Part shown: positions 38,653 through 46,663 of the stretch, piece after piece
Layout of the letters: every line of letters begins with the position of its first letter
How positions within the stretch are numbered: position 1 is the stretch's first letter
From: Prescottella subtropica
Lineage (GTDB): Bacteria > Actinomycetota > Actinomycetes > Mycobacteriales > Mycobacteriaceae
Direction of reading: 5' to 3'
NCBI RefSeq assembly: GCF_005434945.1
Contig: NZ_SKCH01000001.1
Span: 186,001 to 250,000 of the forward strand
DNA length: 64,000 bases
Program-made: the position numbers and the translations under genes
The notes under the pieces: generated by a model
Databases searched by the model: none
Told to the model about the DNA's origin: nothing
The model's input: only the letters and a program-made list of their open reading frames with translations

Positions 38653-39186
38653 ATGGACACACTCGAGTACTGGTTCGGCACCGGGGACGGCGAGGTCACC
38701 ACGTGGCAGTCCGGCATGGACACGGATGTCGACGGGGACGGAGTGAACGACGCGGTGCGACTCGACTTCGATGGTGACGGACTGGTCGACGACGTCATGT
38801 GGGACAGCGACGGTGACGGCCGGGCCGACCGGGTGGTGCTCGACCTCGGGGGTCCGGAGGAGCGGTGGTTCGCCGATCCGGTGGGGGACGGGGTGTGGGG
38901 CCTGGAGGTGGACCAGGCACCCGCCCCACCCGTGCCGTCGGTGACGCCGCTGCCGGAGTCGCAGCCGTCGGTGTGGCGCAGCGTCGACCACGACGGGGAC
39001 GGCACGACCGACGCCGTCGCCGACCTGGACGGCGACGGGATCCCCGATGCAGTGCTGCTCTCCACCCGCGGGGACGGCCGCTACGACACGATCCTGGTGG
39101 CCGGGGACGACCCGGCGCGGATGTCGGTGCGGCTCAGTGACACCGACGGTGACGGCCGGCTCGATACGGTTCGCGGCGATCCGTGA
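38653..39186 (+). CDS. Asp/Gly-rich repeat protein, possible calcium-binding
   Basis: This 177-residue protein contains six DxDGDG motifs (DVDGDG, DFDGDG, DSDGDG, DHDGDG, DLDGDG, DTDGDG), the pattern of EF-hand-like or thrombospondin-3-like calcium loops. A Pro-rich spacer lies around residues 88-105. There is no signal peptide, so export would have to be non-Sec. It follows the hydrolase by 36 bp and converges with the MFS gene 3 bp away. I do not recognise a characterised homologue. Confidence 0.75.
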   Translation: MDTLEYWFGTGDGEVTTWQSGMDTDVDGDGVNDAVRLDFDGDGLVDDVMWDSDGDGRADRVVLDLGGPEERWFADPVGDGVWGLEVDQAPAPPVPSVTPLPESQPSVWRSVDHDGDGTTDAVADLDGDGIPDAVLLSTRGDGRYDTILVAGDDPARMSVRLSDTDGDGRLDTVRGDP

Positions 39187-39189
39187 CGG

Positions 39190-40482
39190 TCAGCGGGTGG
39201 CGCGGCGGGTGGTGGCGGCGACCGCGAGCAGCCCGGCCGCGTAGATGCCGGCCCCGGCGAGGACCAGTCCGAGGGAGTGCCCGTCGGGGGCGACGACGGT
39301 GGCGCCGGCCGCGATCGCCGCACAGAACGCGATGTTGAAGACGGTGTCCTGCAACGCGAACACCTGGCCGCGGCGGTCGTCGTCGATTTCGATCTGCATG
39401 GCGGCGTCGCCGGTGAGTTTGATGCTCTGTCCGGCGAATCCGAGGAGGAACGCGCCGGCCAGCAGCAGCGGCTGGGACAGAGAGGCCACGAACGTCACTT
39501 GCACGAGGATCGCGAACACGAGGGCGGTGATCACCGTCCAGGACCGGCCGAGCCGGGGGATCAGCCACGGGGTGGCGAGCGCGGCGAGGAGCATCCCGGC
39601 CGCGGTGGCCCCGACCGCGACACCGAAACCGGCGAGTCCGGCGGGCAACCCGGACGTGCCGGCGGGGGCCCGCAACACCAGCACCATGATCAGGGTGTTG
39701 ACGCCGAAAACGACACGGTGCGCACCGATTCCGATCAGTACGGCTGTCACACCGGGTTTCTCCCATACCGCGGTGGCACCGGTCCGCAGTCCGGACAGGA
39801 CTGCGGTCACCGTTCCGGACGGTGGGTCGGTGTCGGTCGGTCCCAGTGATCGTCGGCCGAACCCGCGGACCGCCCACGCCGCGATCACCGACCCGGTCGC
39901 GCCGACCGCGACGGCGACACCGGACCCGATGTTCCCGGCTCCGGCGACACCGATGACGGTGACCGCGGCCGCGGCCCCCACCGCGGAGCACGCCGATCCG
40001 ACGGTGGCGAGGACGGAGTTCGTCGGCACCAGCCAACTCTGCCGGACCACGTGCGGCAGCGCCGCCGACGCACCGGCGAGCACGAACCGGCTCACCCCGA
40101 TCGCGGCGAGCGCGAGGGCCAGCAGCGGCGCCTCCCCCGCCCCGGTGACGAGCAGGACCGCGACGAGGAGGATGAGGATGCCGCGCAGCAGGTTCGCCCA
40201 CAGCAGCACGGCCCGCCGGTCCCAGCGGTCGAGGAGGGCGCCGGTGAACGGTCCGATCACCGAGTACGGCAGCAGCAGCACCGCGAATCCGGCGGCGATG
40301 GCGAGCGGTTCGGTTTCGCGTTCCGGGTTGAACAGGATCGCACCGCCGAGCGCTGCCTGGAACAGGCCGTCGCCGAACTGGCTCGCGAACCGGACCGCGG
40401 TGAGCCGGGCCAGTCCCGGCGAGTGACGCAGGGTCGTGGCGGCCGCCGCCACCGAATCGCGAATCGAACTCCCTCTGCGCAC
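39190..40482 (-). CDS. MFS transporter (Rv0037c-like)
   Basis: This 430-residue membrane protein has about twelve hydrophobic segments and the MFS inter-helix motif after TM2 (GALLDRWDRRAVLLW). It resembles the MFS protein that precedes yqgE (Rv0037c-Rv0038) in mycobacteria. Substrate unknown. The GTG start at 40482 begins MRRGSSIRDSV. Upstream lies only a TetR remnant. Confidence 0.87.
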   Translation of the reverse strand: MRRGSSIRDSVAAAATTLRHSPGLARLTAVRFASQFGDGLFQAALGGAILFNPERETEPLAIAAGFAVLLLPYSVIGPFTGALLDRWDRRAVLLWANLLRGILILLVAVLLVTGAGEAPLLALALAAIGVSRFVLAGASAALPHVVRQSWLVPTNSVLATVGSACSAVGAAAAVTVIGVAGAGNIGSGVAVAVGATGSVIAAWAVRGFGRRSLGPTDTDPPSGTVTAVLSGLRTGATAVWEKPGVTAVLIGIGAHRVVFGVNTLIMVLVLRAPAGTSGLPAGLAGFGVAVGATAAGMLLAALATPWLIPRLGRSWTVITALVFAILVQVTFVASLSQPLLLAGAFLLGFAGQSIKLTGDAAMQIEIDDDRRGQVFALQDTVFNIAFCAAIAAGATVVAPDGHSLGLVLAGAGIYAAGLLAVAATTRRATR

Positions 40483-40496
40483 ACGGTGACCCTAAC

Positions 40497-40731
40497 GGGC
40501 CACGGCCACCTCGCCGCGCCACCACCGGACGGTCGAGGCGGCGGCGTCGGCGAGATGGGACTGACGGTTCCCGACGCGGTCCTCGCGTGCGGGGTGACGG
40601 CGTGGGCGGCACTGTTCGGTGCGGTGAGCTTCGAGGTGTTCGGGCAGTATGGGTCCGACACGTTCACCGACCCCGGCGCACTGTTCGAGCACCATCCGAC
40701 CGTGCTGGACCGGATCGTCGGGTCGGGGTGA
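40497..40731 (+). pseudogene. remnant of a TetR-family regulator (C-terminal WHG-type domain only)
   Basis: The frame through an ATG at 40555 encodes VPDAVLACGVTAWAALFGAV then SFEVFGQYG and ALFEHHPTVLDRIVGSG. This closely resembles the C-terminal ligand-binding end of TetR/WHG regulators. No DNA-binding domain exists upstream, because the divergent MFS gene starts at 40482. From the ATG only 58 residues could be made. It looks like the surviving end of a deleted regulator. Confidence 0.65.
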
Positions 40732-40767
40732 CGCGTCGGCCGACCCGTAGGACGTCTGGAGAAGATC

Positions 40768-41103
40768 GTGGCCCTGTTGTCGAAGCTGTTCCGCCGCTCG
40801 TACGGGGTCGTCGACGCCGCCGAGGCGCAGTGTCTCGTCGCGGCCGGGGCGCTCCTGCTCGATGTGCGCTCGGGTCCGGAATGGGAGTCCGGGCACGCGC
40901 CCGGTGCGACGCATCTGCCGTTGCACGAGGTGATCGACCGCGGCCGCGAGGTCGCCGGCGACCGTCCGGTGGTCGCGATCTGCCGCTCCGGTGGGCGGTC
41001 GGCCACCGCGGCCCGCGTCCTGGCCCGCGTCGGGGTGACGGCGTACTCGGTGCGCGGCGGTATGGACGCGTGGCGGCGGGCCGGCTTCGACGTCACCGGC
41101 TGA
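40768..41103 (+). CDS. rhodanese-like sulfurtransferase domain protein
   Basis: This 111-residue single-domain rhodanese has the active-site loop CRSGGRS (Cys at about residue 72), preceded by LLLDVRSGPEWESGHAPGATHLPL. It likely transfers sulfane sulfur. The GTG start at 40768 is the first good start. It lies between the TetR remnant and yqgE and is probably co-transcribed with the latter. Confidence 0.9.
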   Translation: MALLSKLFRRSYGVVDAAEAQCLVAAGALLLDVRSGPEWESGHAPGATHLPLHEVIDRGREVAGDRPVVAICRSGGRSATAARVLARVGVTAYSVRGGMDAWRRAGFDVTG

Positions 41104-41142
41104 CCTCTCCCGCGGCGGCGCCGACGGTGGGATGATGACCGG

Positions 41143-41748
41143 ATGGCGCACTCGGAGGACCCGGAGGACCGCACGGCATCGACGCATCCGGTGGTGCGCC
41201 CGGGCAGCCTGCTGGTGGCGTCCACCGAACTGTTCGAGCCGACGTTCCGGCGCAGTGTCGTCTACGTGCTCGAACACAACGACGCCGGCAGCCTCGGGGT
41301 CGTCGTGGGCCAGATCAGCGAGACGTCGGTGCAGGAGATCCTGCCGCAGTGGGCGGACCTGGCGTCCGACCCGAAGGCGATCCACGTGGGCGGTCCGGTG
41401 ACCCGGGATGCGGCGTTGTGCCTGGCGACGCTGAAGGTCGGCGCCGACATCACCGGGATCGCGGGCCTGCGCCGCGTCGACGGGCGCGTCGTGATCGTCG
41501 ACCTCGACGCCGATCCCGCGACGATCGCCCCCGTCGTCGACGGGCTGCGGATCTTCGCCGGCTACGCCGGGTGGACGCTCGGTCAGCTCGATGCCGAGAT
41601 CGAGAACGACGACTGGATCGTGGTGTCCGCGTTGGCGTCCGACATCGTCAGCCCGCCCCGTACGGATGTGTGGGGGCGGGTGCTGCGTCGCCAGCCGCTG
41701 CCGTTGGCGTTGCTGGCGACGCATCCGATCGACGTCGACCTGAACTGA
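41143..41748 (+). CDS. YqgE/AlgH family protein (UPF0301, Rv0038-like)
   Basis: This 201-residue protein shows the family hallmarks: PGSLLVASTELFEPTFRRSVVYVLEHN, GSLGVVVGQ, the HVGGPV block and the C-terminal WTLGQLDAEIENDDW. Biochemical function is unsettled. It is in the same neighbourhood (MFS before, leuS after) as in mycobacteria. It converges with gadB, 8 bp apart. Confidence 0.93.
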   Translation: MAHSEDPEDRTASTHPVVRPGSLLVASTELFEPTFRRSVVYVLEHNDAGSLGVVVGQISETSVQEILPQWADLASDPKAIHVGGPVTRDAALCLATLKVGADITGIAGLRRVDGRVVIVDLDADPATIAPVVDGLRIFAGYAGWTLGQLDAEIENDDWIVVSALASDIVSPPRTDVWGRVLRRQPLPLALLATHPIDVDLN

Positions 41749-41756
41749 CCTGCGGG

Positions 41757-43145
41757 TCAGTGCGCGAAGTGCTGTGCCGTCGAGTGGGCCGCGACACCCT
41801 CGTGGCGCAGACGGTCGCAGACGGTGACGATGTCGTCGAACAGCAGTCGCGCCAGGTCGGCGCTGAACCCCTCCCGGACCACGACGCGCAGCACCGCAAT
41901 GTCTTCCGCGTCGGCGGGCATCGTGTAGGCGGGCACCTGCCAGCCGCGGGCGCGGAGTTCGTGGGAGACGTCGAAGACGGTGTAGCCGGGGTCGCCGACG
42001 AGATCGAAGGCGACGACCGGGATGGCCGTGCCGTCGCTGATGATGTGGAAGTCGCCGTGCTCGGACAGCTTGCCGCTCAACCACTGTGCGGTGCCGCGCA
42101 GCGACGCCATGATGCCGCGATAGCCTTCGTGGCCGAGGCGTAGGAAATTGTAGTACTGGCCGACGATCTGGTTGCCGGGCCTCGAGAAGTTGAGTGTGAA
42201 CGTGGGCATGTCACCGCCGAGATAGTTCACCCGGAACACCAACTCCTCGGGTAGGTGCCCGGAGTCCCGCCAGATCACGAACCCGATCCCCGGATATGTC
42301 AGCCCGTACTTGTGGCCGCTCACGTTGATCGAGACGACCCGGGGAATCCGGAAGTCCCACACCCGTTCCGGGTCGAGGAACGGCACCACGAATCCGCCGC
42401 TGGCCGCGTCGACGTGCACCGGCACGTCCGGCCCACCGGCGGCCGCCACGGCGTCGAGCGCACGGGCGATCTGCTCGACCGGCTCGAGTTCCCCGGTGAA
42501 CGTGGTGCCGAGGATGGCGACGACCCCGATGGTGTGCTCGTCGACGGCGGCCGTCACCTGTTCCGGGGTGATCACGTACCGTCCCGGCGCCATCGGCAGG
42601 TACACCGGTTCGACATCGAAGTAGCGGCAGAACTTCTCCCACACCACCTGGACGTTGCTGCCCATCACCAGCTTCGGGGTGGACGCGTCCCGCCCGGCCT
42701 GCTGCCGCGCCTGCCGCCACCGCCATTTGAGGGCGAGACCGGCGAGCATGACGGCCTCGCTCGATCCGACCGTCGACACTCCCGTCGCCGACGCCGGATC
42801 GTCCTCGGACAGATCGGGTGCATGGAACAGGGCCGCGACCATGTTGACGCACCGCTGCTCGATCGCCGACGTCGCCGGATACTCGTCCTTGTCGATGAGG
42901 TTCTTGTCGAACGTCTCCGCCATCAGGTCCCCGGCCTCGGGATCCATCCACGTCGTCACGAACGTCGCCAGGTTGAGCCGGGAACTGCCGTCGAGCATCA
43001 GTTCGTCGTGGACGAACCGGTACGCGGCACCCGGATCCATCGGCCCGTCGGGCAGACGCAGCGCCGGAACCGGTTCCGTCGCGAGCCGTCCCGTGTAGGC
43101 GGGGGCGATCACGCCCCGCGGTTCCTGATGGTGATGTCTGCTCAC
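41757..43145 (-). CDS. gadB: glutamate decarboxylase
   Basis: This 462-residue PLP enzyme converts glutamate to GABA and consumes protons, supporting acid tolerance. The PLP lysine is in SINVSGHKYGLTYPG, with HVDAASGGF upstream and the N-terminal SSRLNLATFVTTWMDPEA typical of the group II family. GTG at 43145 follows GGAGGC. No antiporter gene adjoins it. Confidence 0.95.
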   Translation of the reverse strand: MSRHHHQEPRGVIAPAYTGRLATEPVPALRLPDGPMDPGAAYRFVHDELMLDGSSRLNLATFVTTWMDPEAGDLMAETFDKNLIDKDEYPATSAIEQRCVNMVAALFHAPDLSEDDPASATGVSTVGSSEAVMLAGLALKWRWRQARQQAGRDASTPKLVMGSNVQVVWEKFCRYFDVEPVYLPMAPGRYVITPEQVTAAVDEHTIGVVAILGTTFTGELEPVEQIARALDAVAAAGGPDVPVHVDAASGGFVVPFLDPERVWDFRIPRVVSINVSGHKYGLTYPGIGFVIWRDSGHLPEELVFRVNYLGGDMPTFTLNFSRPGNQIVGQYYNFLRLGHEGYRGIMASLRGTAQWLSGKLSEHGDFHIISDGTAIPVVAFDLVGDPGYTVFDVSHELRARGWQVPAYTMPADAEDIAVLRVVVREGFSADLARLLFDDIVTVCDRLRHEGVAAHSTAQHFAH

Positions 43146-43221
43146 GTTCGCCTCCGAGGGTCGCGACAGGCCCCCATCCGAGGACGCTACTGCGGTCCCG
43201 CGGTGTGCGACAGGCCTCCGG

Positions 43222-44208
43222 TCAGGACGTGACCGGTTCGGGATCGGTGCGCGCGGCGTACCGCTGCGCGAGCGCGGCGCACACGATCAGCTGGATCTGG
43301 TGGAAGATCATCAGCGGCAGCACGATCAGGCCGACGGGCTGGCCGGCGAACAGCACCGACGCCATCGGCAGGCCCGTCGCGAGGCTCTTCTTGGAGCCGC
43401 AGAAGACGATCACGATACGGTCCGGCAGTGAGAACCCGAGCTTCTTCCCGGTGAACGCGGTGAGCCCCAGGACGACGGCGAGGATCAGACAGCACACCGC
43501 GACGACGGCGGCGATTTCGAGGATCGTGACGGTGCTCCAGATGTTCTCGTTCATCGATGCGCTGAACGCCGAGAACACCACGAGCAGGATCGAGCCGCGG
43601 TCGACGAGCTTGGTCGGTTCGGCGTACTTCTTCAGCCAGTCGATGACGAGCGGACGGATCAGCTGGCCGACCAGGAACGGCAGCAGCAGCTGCAGGACGA
43701 TGTCGACGACCGACGAGAAGTCGACGGTGGCCTCACCGGTGGTGTTCATCAGCAGGATCACCAGGATCGGGGTGACGAACACGCCCAGCAGGTTCGAGAA
43801 CGACGCGCTGACGATGGCACCGGCGACGTTGCCGCGGGCGATCGAGGTGAACGCGATCGACGACTGCACCGTCGACGGCACCAGGCACAGGTACAGGAGG
43901 CCGGTGTACATCTCGTCGGTGATCACCGTCGGCACCAGGATCCGCAGGGCCAGGCCGATGAGCGGGAACAGCACGAACGTGGCCGCGAACACCACCGAGT
44001 GCAGCCGCCAGTGCTTGAGGCCCTGCAGCGCCTCGGCCGGGGACAGGCGGGCGCCGTAGAGCAGGAACAGGAAGCCGATCGCGATCTTGGTGGCCCAGTC
44101 GAGGACGGTCTGGCCGCTGCCGGATACCGGGAACAGGCTGCCGAGAACGGCGACGACGATGATCGAGAGGATGAATCCGTCGATGTAGAACCTGCTCAGA
44201 AACTTCAC
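43222..44208 (-). CDS. bile acid:sodium symporter family (BASS/SBF-like) transporter
   Basis: This 328-residue protein has nine to ten hydrophobic helices and SBF-family segments (LCLVPSTVQSSIAFTSIARGN and FCGSKKSLATGLPMA). The substrate could be an organic anion or keto acid; it is not inferable from sequence. It is divergent from the LysR regulator at 44293, which probably controls it. The GTG start lacks a strong ribosome site. Confidence 0.88.
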   Translation of the reverse strand: MKFLSRFYIDGFILSIIVVAVLGSLFPVSGSGQTVLDWATKIAIGFLFLLYGARLSPAEALQGLKHWRLHSVVFAATFVLFPLIGLALRILVPTVITDEMYTGLLYLCLVPSTVQSSIAFTSIARGNVAGAIVSASFSNLLGVFVTPILVILLMNTTGEATVDFSSVVDIVLQLLLPFLVGQLIRPLVIDWLKKYAEPTKLVDRGSILLVVFSAFSASMNENIWSTVTILEIAAVVAVCCLILAVVLGLTAFTGKKLGFSLPDRIVIVFCGSKKSLATGLPMASVLFAGQPVGLIVLPLMIFHQIQLIVCAALAQRYAARTDPEPVTS

Positions 44209-44257
44209 CGCTCAACGGTATACGCGGGCAAAGTAATCGTGAAAGTCGTTGGTCACG

Positions 44258-44274
44258 TTCACTGTGATCGTGAA
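44258..44274. promoter_or_regulatory. LysR-type operator in BASS/LysR divergent region
   Basis: TTCAC-N7-GTGAA (44258-44262, 44270-44274) is an inverted repeat of the T-N11-A type bound by LysR regulators. It is centred in the 84-bp gap between the two genes and flanked by further ATCGTGA words. Confidence 0.6.
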
Positions 44275-44292
44275 TCGTGATAGGAAGGACGG

Positions 44293-45135
44293 GTGTTCGA
44301 TCCGGTTCTCCTGCGCACGTTCCTCGCCGTCGAGCAGACGGGCGGGTTCACCGCGGCCGCCCGTCGCCTCGGACTGCGGCAGTCCACCGTCAGCGGGCAC
44401 ATCGCCCGACTCGAGAAGGCCGCCGGACGGGTTCTGCTGGCCCGCGACACTCACACCGTCGAACTCACCGCCGACGGCACCGCGATGGTCGGGTTCGCCC
44501 GCACCATCCTCGACGCCCACGAGCGGGCGAGCCGGCACTTCGCGGGATCGACGCTCACCGGGCGGTTGCGGTTCGGGGCCGCAGAGGATCTCGTCGCCAA
44601 GGGACTGCCGCAGATCCTGCGGGACTTCCGGGGCACGCATCCTCTCGTCGACCTGCAGCTCACGGTCGGGTTGAGCCGGACGGTGCACGAGCAGTTGCGG
44701 GCCGGGGACCTGGATCTGGCGTTCGTGATGCGGCGGCCCGGCGAGACCCACGGCGACCTGGTGTGGCGGGACCGGCTGGTGTGGGGCGGCGCGGCCGATT
44801 CGCGGTGGGATCCGGCGACCCCGGTGCCGCTGGTGGCCTATCCGCCGCCGAGCATCACGCGGGCGTGCGCGCTCGGCGCGCTCGAGGCGGCCCGGCTGCC
44901 GAGCCGGATCACGTGCCAGGCCAACAGCCGGGCCGGGCTGCGGGCCGCGGTGCTCGCCGGACTCGGCGTCGTCGTGCACGCCCAGTCGCTGCTGCCGACC
45001 GAGCTGGCTCCCGTCGGTGACCGTCTCGGCCTGCCCGACCCGGGGGACGTCGAATTCGTGCTCCTCGGTCGGACCAGCGTCCCCAGCGGCCCGGAGGCGG
45101 CGCTCATGGACGCGATCCGGTCGTCAGCGCCGTGA
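44293..45135 (+). CDS. LysR-family transcriptional regulator
   Basis: This 280-residue regulator has an N-terminal winged helix (FLAVEQTGGFTAAARRLGLRQSTVSGHIARLE, split over residues 10-40) and a LysR substrate-binding domain (GRLRFGAAEDL, AGDLDLAFVMRRPGE). It probably controls the divergent BASS transporter. GTG start with GGAAGGA upstream. Its 3' end overlaps the convergent PH-like gene by 12 bp. Confidence 0.92.
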   Translation: MFDPVLLRTFLAVEQTGGFTAAARRLGLRQSTVSGHIARLEKAAGRVLLARDTHTVELTADGTAMVGFARTILDAHERASRHFAGSTLTGRLRFGAAEDLVAKGLPQILRDFRGTHPLVDLQLTVGLSRTVHEQLRAGDLDLAFVMRRPGETHGDLVWRDRLVWGGAADSRWDPATPVPLVAYPPPSITRACALGALEAARLPSRITCQANSRAGLRAAVLAGLGVVVHAQSLLPTELAPVGDRLGLPDPGDVEFVLLGRTSVPSGPEAALMDAIRSSAP

Positions 45136-46104
45136 CCGGTCCGCGAGCGCGTTCAGTGCCCCGGCGATCTCCTCGGCCTTCGGCGTGGTGACGGTGAGCC
45201 GGTCGCCGCTCGCGAAGGTGAGGACGACGGCCGGCCCGGTGCGGGTGACGACGCCGTAGTTGCCACGCCCCTTGACCTTGATGCCCCAGCCGCCGAAGTC
45301 CGGGAACGGGCGCACATGCTCCACCTTCGCGCCCTCGAGTTCGTCGACGCCGTACGCGATCGTCGCCATACCCAGATTCTTGACGCGGATGCCGTCGGCG
45401 TCGACGACGAGCCGGAACTGCAGCACCACGACGGCCAGGAGCACGGCGGGCAGGTACACGCCCATCGGCCACCACCCTCCGGCCAGCCAGCACACCAGGG
45501 CGGCGGGCGCGGCCACGGCCAGTGCGGTCCCGGCGAGTCCGGCGGTACTCATCCCCACCTCGTCGGTGATCGGCAGGGCCGCGTCACCGCGCGGCAGGTC
45601 CGCGGCCGGGGGTGCGGTGGCGGGGACCCGGACCCGGTGATCGCGCAGCAGAGCGGCGCCGGCCAGGCCGACGGCGGTGCCGATCAGCAGCCCGGTGACG
45701 ATCGTGCCGGTGGGCAGGGGGACGTCGGACGTGTCGGTGAGATCGACCTGCCCGAGGATCATCGCGAATTCGGCGGCCACGATCAGACCGGTGACGGCGA
45801 GCCCGATCAACAGCATGAGCCGGCGCATCATCAGCTGCGCCTGCGCGAGTGCCGCGATCGCGCAGCAGCCGCCGCCGACGAGGGCCACGATCGCGGCCAT
45901 CGTCCAGGCGCTCGCAGTGGGTGACATGAAGTCGTCCGGGGAGCCACCGCTACCGGACCAGTGGGTCGCGAGCCGTTCGGGCAGTCGCGGCAGCAGCGCG
46001 TACGTCAGGGCGACGCCGGACGCGGCCGCCAGCAGCGGGACGACGATGCCGAAGACGGCACCGGCCGGATCGACGACGCGGGATGTCGGTGTGGGTGTGC
46101 TCAC
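45124..46104 (-). CDS. membrane protein with DUF1648-like and PH-like domains
   Basis: This protein of about 326 residues begins with a DUF1648-type segment (LPERLATHWSGSGGSPDDF) after one membrane helix, has several further helices, and ends with a soluble PH-like part (VVDADGIRVKNLG, FGGWGIKVKGRGNYGVVTRTGPA). I chose GTG at 46104; a TTG 9 nt earlier is also possible. The function is unknown. An SdpI-family gene lies 39 bp upstream in the same direction, and DUF1648 and SdpI are often associated. Confidence 0.78.
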   Translation of the reverse strand: MSTPTPTSRVVDPAGAVFGIVVPLLAAASGVALTYALLPRLPERLATHWSGSGGSPDDFMSPTASAWTMAAIVALVGGGCCAIAALAQAQLMMRRLMLLIGLAVTGLIVAAEFAMILGQVDLTDTSDVPLPTGTIVTGLLIGTAVGLAGAALLRDHRVRVPATAPPAADLPRGDAALPITDEVGMSTAGLAGTALAVAAPAALVCWLAGGWWPMGVYLPAVLLAVVVLQFRLVVDADGIRVKNLGMATIAYGVDELEGAKVEHVRPFPDFGGWGIKVKGRGNYGVVTRTGPAVVLTFASGDRLTVTTPKAEEIAGALNALADRSRR

Positions 46105-46143
46105 ACCCGGCAACTCAACCAGACCGGACCGGTCCGGGGGCCG

Positions 46144-46539
46144 TCAGGCGGGGCCGCACATCCCCTGCAGGCTGCACGAACCGCACGACGTGCCGCAGCC
46201 GCTGGTGTCCGGGAGGGCGCCGGCCGCCTTGGATCCGAGGGCGCCGCCGGTGGCGGCGATGAACAGGGCCGCCGCGAGCACGAAGACGGTGGCGATCACC
46301 CCGGCCACGGTGGGCAGCACGAAGGTGGCGATACCACCGATGACCAGCACCGAAGCGGCACCGAACAGGCTCGGTGAGGCCACCTTGTTGGCGAGGGCGA
46401 ACGTCTCGTCGTCACGCAGCGACTGGGGGGTACGGATACCCAGCCACCGGTTGCGCGAGAGCTTGCCGGTCAGGCCGGCGACACCGAGGGCACCGAAGGC
46501 GAGCGCAGCGACGAACAGGAGCACAGCAACAATGACCAC
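46144..46539 (-). CDS. SdpI family membrane protein with Cys-rich tail
   Basis: This 131-residue protein has three hydrophobic segments and the SdpI signature NRWLGIRTPQSLRDDETFALANK. SdpI proteins include immunity or signal-transducing membrane proteins. The C terminus is unusual, GCGTSCGSCSLQGMCG with five Cys residues, which could bind metal. The GTG at 46539 is preferred because it begins directly with the first membrane helix. It is divergent from leuS. Confidence 0.82.
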   Translation of the reverse strand: MVIVAVLLFVAALAFGALGVAGLTGKLSRNRWLGIRTPQSLRDDETFALANKVASPSLFGAASVLVIGGIATFVLPTVAGVIATVFVLAAALFIAATGGALGSKAAGALPDTSGCGTSCGSCSLQGMCGPA

Positions 46540-46663
46540 GCGTCCACGATAAGCCCCGCGCGCCGATACGTGGCTTCCTGGGTGTTCCCTGGTGTCCCCC
46601 GCGGTCGACCAGGCTTTACCCTGGTTGACGGAATTCCTGTCGTCCAAGTAGATAGCGATCACC

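Noticed and set aside
46114-46143. Short palindrome CCGGACCGGTCCGG downstream of the SdpI gene
   Set aside because: Palindrome without a loop and without context; too short to call a terminator.
46540-46663. Possible T-box or leader peptide before leuS
   Set aside because: No T-box core sequence, specifier hairpin or Leu-rich leader ORF could be identified in the 124 bp.
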